Below, piece after piece: positions 4,916 through 6,319 of a DNA stretch of 6,319 nt (position 1 is its first letter; every line of letters begins with the position of its first letter). Both the position numbers and the translations under genes were made by a program. Source of the stretch: an uncultured Chitinophagaceae bacterium (GTDB taxonomy: Bacteria > Bacteroidota > Bacteroidia > Chitinophagales > Chitinophagaceae); NCBI GenBank assembly GCA_937900675.1, contig CALCEA010000166.1, forward strand, positions 1-6,319, written 5' to 3'. The notes beneath the pieces are model-generated. The model did no database searches. It was not told the origin of the DNA and worked only from the letters and a program-made list of their open reading frames with translations.

Positions 4916-6046
4916 ATGCGAAAAATTCAAATGGTAGATACTAAAACACAGTATCTGGCTATCAAAGAGGAGGTGGATGCTGCGATACATGAAGTATTGG
5001 ATTCGGCTGCATATATTAACGGAAAAGCGGTTAAAGATTTTGCTCAAAACCTAGCAACTTATTTGGATGTTCAACATGTGATTCCTTGTGCGAATGGAAC
5101 AGATGCTTTACAAATTGCCATGATGGCATTAGGGCTTCAACCAGGGGACGAAGTAATTACTCCTTCATTTACTTATATCGCTACTACTGAGGTAGTGGCT
5201 TTACTGAATTTAAAACCTGTTTTTGTAGATGTAGATCCTGTAACTTATTGTATGGATATCGAGAGTTTGAAAAAAGCGATTACTCCAAAAACAAAAGCCA
5301 TTGTTCCAGTACATTTATATGGACAAGCTGCACCAATGGAAGAAATTTTAGCCATAGCGAAGCAACATAATATTTATGTGATTGAAGATAATGCACAAGC
5401 CATTGGTTGTGATTATACTTTCTCTGATGGCACAAAAAAGAAAACGGGAACCATGGGTCATATTGGTGCCACTTCTTTTTATCCTAGTAAAAACTTAGGA
5501 GCATTTGGAGACGGAGGAGCATTGTTTACAAACGATGCCGCATTAGCTACTAAAATGAGTATGATTGCCAATCATGGTCAATCTGAAAGATATTACCACG
5601 ATGTGGTTGGATGTAATTCTCGTTTGGATTCAATTCAAGCAGCTATTTTAAATATTAAGTTGAAACATTTGAATAAGTACAATGCTGCAAGACAAGAAGT
5701 AGCTGCATATTATTCAAAAGGTTTTGCTGCTATTGAACAAATTGTAACCCCAACTACTGCATCTTATACAACACATGTGTTTCATCAGTATACCATGCAG
5801 TTAAAAAATGTAGATAGAGAAAAATTCATCGCACATTTAGCTGCTAAAGAAATTCCATGTATGATTTATTATCCAGTACCTGGACATTTGCAAAAAATGT
5901 TCGGAGAACAAAATAAAACAAGTTGGGATTTACCAGTAACAGATAGTTTAACACCTTGTGTTTGTTCTTTGCCTATTCATACAGAAATGGAGCAAGAACA
6001 ATTAGCATATATTGTAGAGGGTGTACAATCATTTTTTAAAGCCTAA
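4916..6046 (+). CDS. DegT/DnrJ/EryC1/StrS-family PLP sugar aminotransferase (WbpE-like)
   Basis: This 376-residue enzyme belongs to the family (PF01041) that transaminates keto-sugars on nucleotide carriers with PLP, using glutamate as the usual donor. It reads MRKIQMVDTKTQY at the start, CANGTDALQ (58-66; GTDAL binds the PLP phosphate), GDEVITPSFTYIAT (77-90), VIEDNAQAIG (155-164; Asp158 contacts the pyridine nitrogen and Gln161 stacks or hydrogen-bonds) and SFYPSKNLGAFGDGG (187-201; Lys192 forms the internal aldimine). HGQ and NSRLDSIQAAIL follow. From recalled sequence it closely resembles Pseudomonas WbpE, which makes UDP-2-acetamido-3-amino sugars. However, the next gene is a Ugd-type rather than WbpA-type dehydrogenase, so the exact substrate is open. 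An ATG at 4912 is out of frame and does not compete. The gene ends 19 bases before ugd, so co-transcription is likely, and it probably begins a surface-polysaccharide cluster. Confidence 0.9.
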   Translation: MRKIQMVDTKTQYLAIKEEVDAAIHEVLDSAAYINGKAVKDFAQNLATYLDVQHVIPCANGTDALQIAMMALGLQPGDEVITPSFTYIATTEVVALLNLKPVFVDVDPVTYCMDIESLKKAITPKTKAIVPVHLYGQAAPMEEILAIAKQHNIYVIEDNAQAIGCDYTFSDGTKKKTGTMGHIGATSFYPSKNLGAFGDGGALFTNDAALATKMSMIANHGQSERYYHDVVGCNSRLDSIQAAILNIKLKHLNKYNAARQEVAAYYSKGFAAIEQIVTPTTASYTTHVFHQYTMQLKNVDREKFIAHLAAKEIPCMIYYPVPGHLQKMFGEQNKTSWDLPVTDSLTPCVCSLPIHTEMEQEQLAYIVEGVQSFFKA

Positions 6047-6065
6047 TCATTTAAAATAACAATAA

Positions 6066-6319
6066 ATGAAAATAGCAGTAGTAGGAACAGGTTATGTAGG
6101 ATTGGTAACAGGAACTTGTTTTGCTGAGACGGGTAATAAAGTGACTTGTGTAGATATTGATCAATCTAAGGTGGAGAAGTTAAGCGGTGGTCAAATCACT
6201 ATCTACGAACCAGGCTTAGAAAAGATCTTCTTAAGAAATATTAAAGAGAGTAGATTAAAATTCACCACACAGTTAGAAGAAGCTATTGAAGATGCAGAGA
6301 TTATTTTTTTAGCCTTACC
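6066..6319 (+). CDS. ugd: UDP-glucose 6-dehydrogenase, N-terminal 84 residues (3' end outside window)
   Basis: The gene starts at the ATG at 6066 and is still open at the window end. The enzyme oxidises UDP-glucose to UDP-glucuronate with two NAD+ in the cytoplasm, supplying acid sugars for polysaccharides. The start MKIAVVGTGYVGLVTGTCFA carries the Rossmann GxGxxG (Gly7, Gly9, Gly12) in the form usual for UDP-glucose dehydrogenases. CVDID follows (Asp30 at the end of beta-2, expected to bind the NAD ribose). YEPGLE (47-52) and RLKFTT (63-68) are further family signatures, and the visible part ends EIIFLAL just before the expected PTP. The GLVTG loop argues against the WbpA/UDP-N-acetylglucosamine dehydrogenase subgroup, which usually has GLPLA. 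The catalytic Cys and Lys are outside the window. An A-rich leader without a Shine-Dalgarno sequence precedes the start. Confidence 0.92.
   Translation, partial: MKIAVVGTGYVGLVTGTCFAETGNKVTCVDIDQSKVEKLSGGQITIYEPGLEKIFLRNIKESRLKFTTQLEEAIEDAEIIFLAL

Overview
The window looks like ordinary chromosome from an AT-rich member of the Bacteroidota, most likely Chitinophagaceae or a close relative. The support for this is the company of genes (a short AMP nucleosidase, CcmB, a four-cysteine type II thymidine kinase, KDO transferase), the lack of clear Shine-Dalgarno sequences before the starts, and TAnnTTTG-type -7 elements in the divergent gaps. The family placement comes from recalled protein similarity and was not searched.

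Layout from left to right. (1) The 3' end of a glutamate dehydrogenase gene (+) runs into a convergent gene for a small protein that is an isolated HsdR N-terminal-type PD-(D/E)xK nuclease domain (-). A strong hairpin, probably the dehydrogenase terminator, sits inside the 3' end of that coding sequence. (2) Divergent from it is a short AMP nucleosidase (+). It ends in a 109-base convergent gap holding two long, almost purely A/T hairpins. (3) Facing it is a tight two-gene unit on the minus strand: thymidine kinase followed 6 bases later by a CcmB-type heme-exporter permease. (4) Divergent from thymidine kinase is an unassigned 202-residue protein (+) with helical ends and a charged V/E/K/P linker. 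Its last 28 bases overlap, tail to tail, the 3' end of waaA (-), the KDO transferase of lipid A biosynthesis. (5) After a 48-base divergent gap come a PLP-dependent sugar aminotransferase of the DegT/WbpE type (+) and, 19 bases later, the start of a UDP-glucose 6-dehydrogenase gene (+), which runs off the window. These two probably begin a nucleotide-sugar/surface polysaccharide gene cluster.

Functionally the region mixes amino-acid and nucleotide metabolism (glutamate dehydrogenase, AMP nucleosidase, thymidine kinase), cytochrome c maturation (CcmB) and cell-envelope carbohydrate synthesis (WaaA, aminotransferase, UDP-glucose dehydrogenase). I see no mobile element, CRISPR array, tRNA, rRNA, phage gene or toxin-antitoxin pair, and no gene-free stretch over 300 bases. 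I found no new multi-gene system. The points most worth a second look are the orphan nuclease-like gene with a terminator inside its coding sequence, the unassigned protein overlapping waaA, and an antenna-like insertion in the glutamate dehydrogenase.
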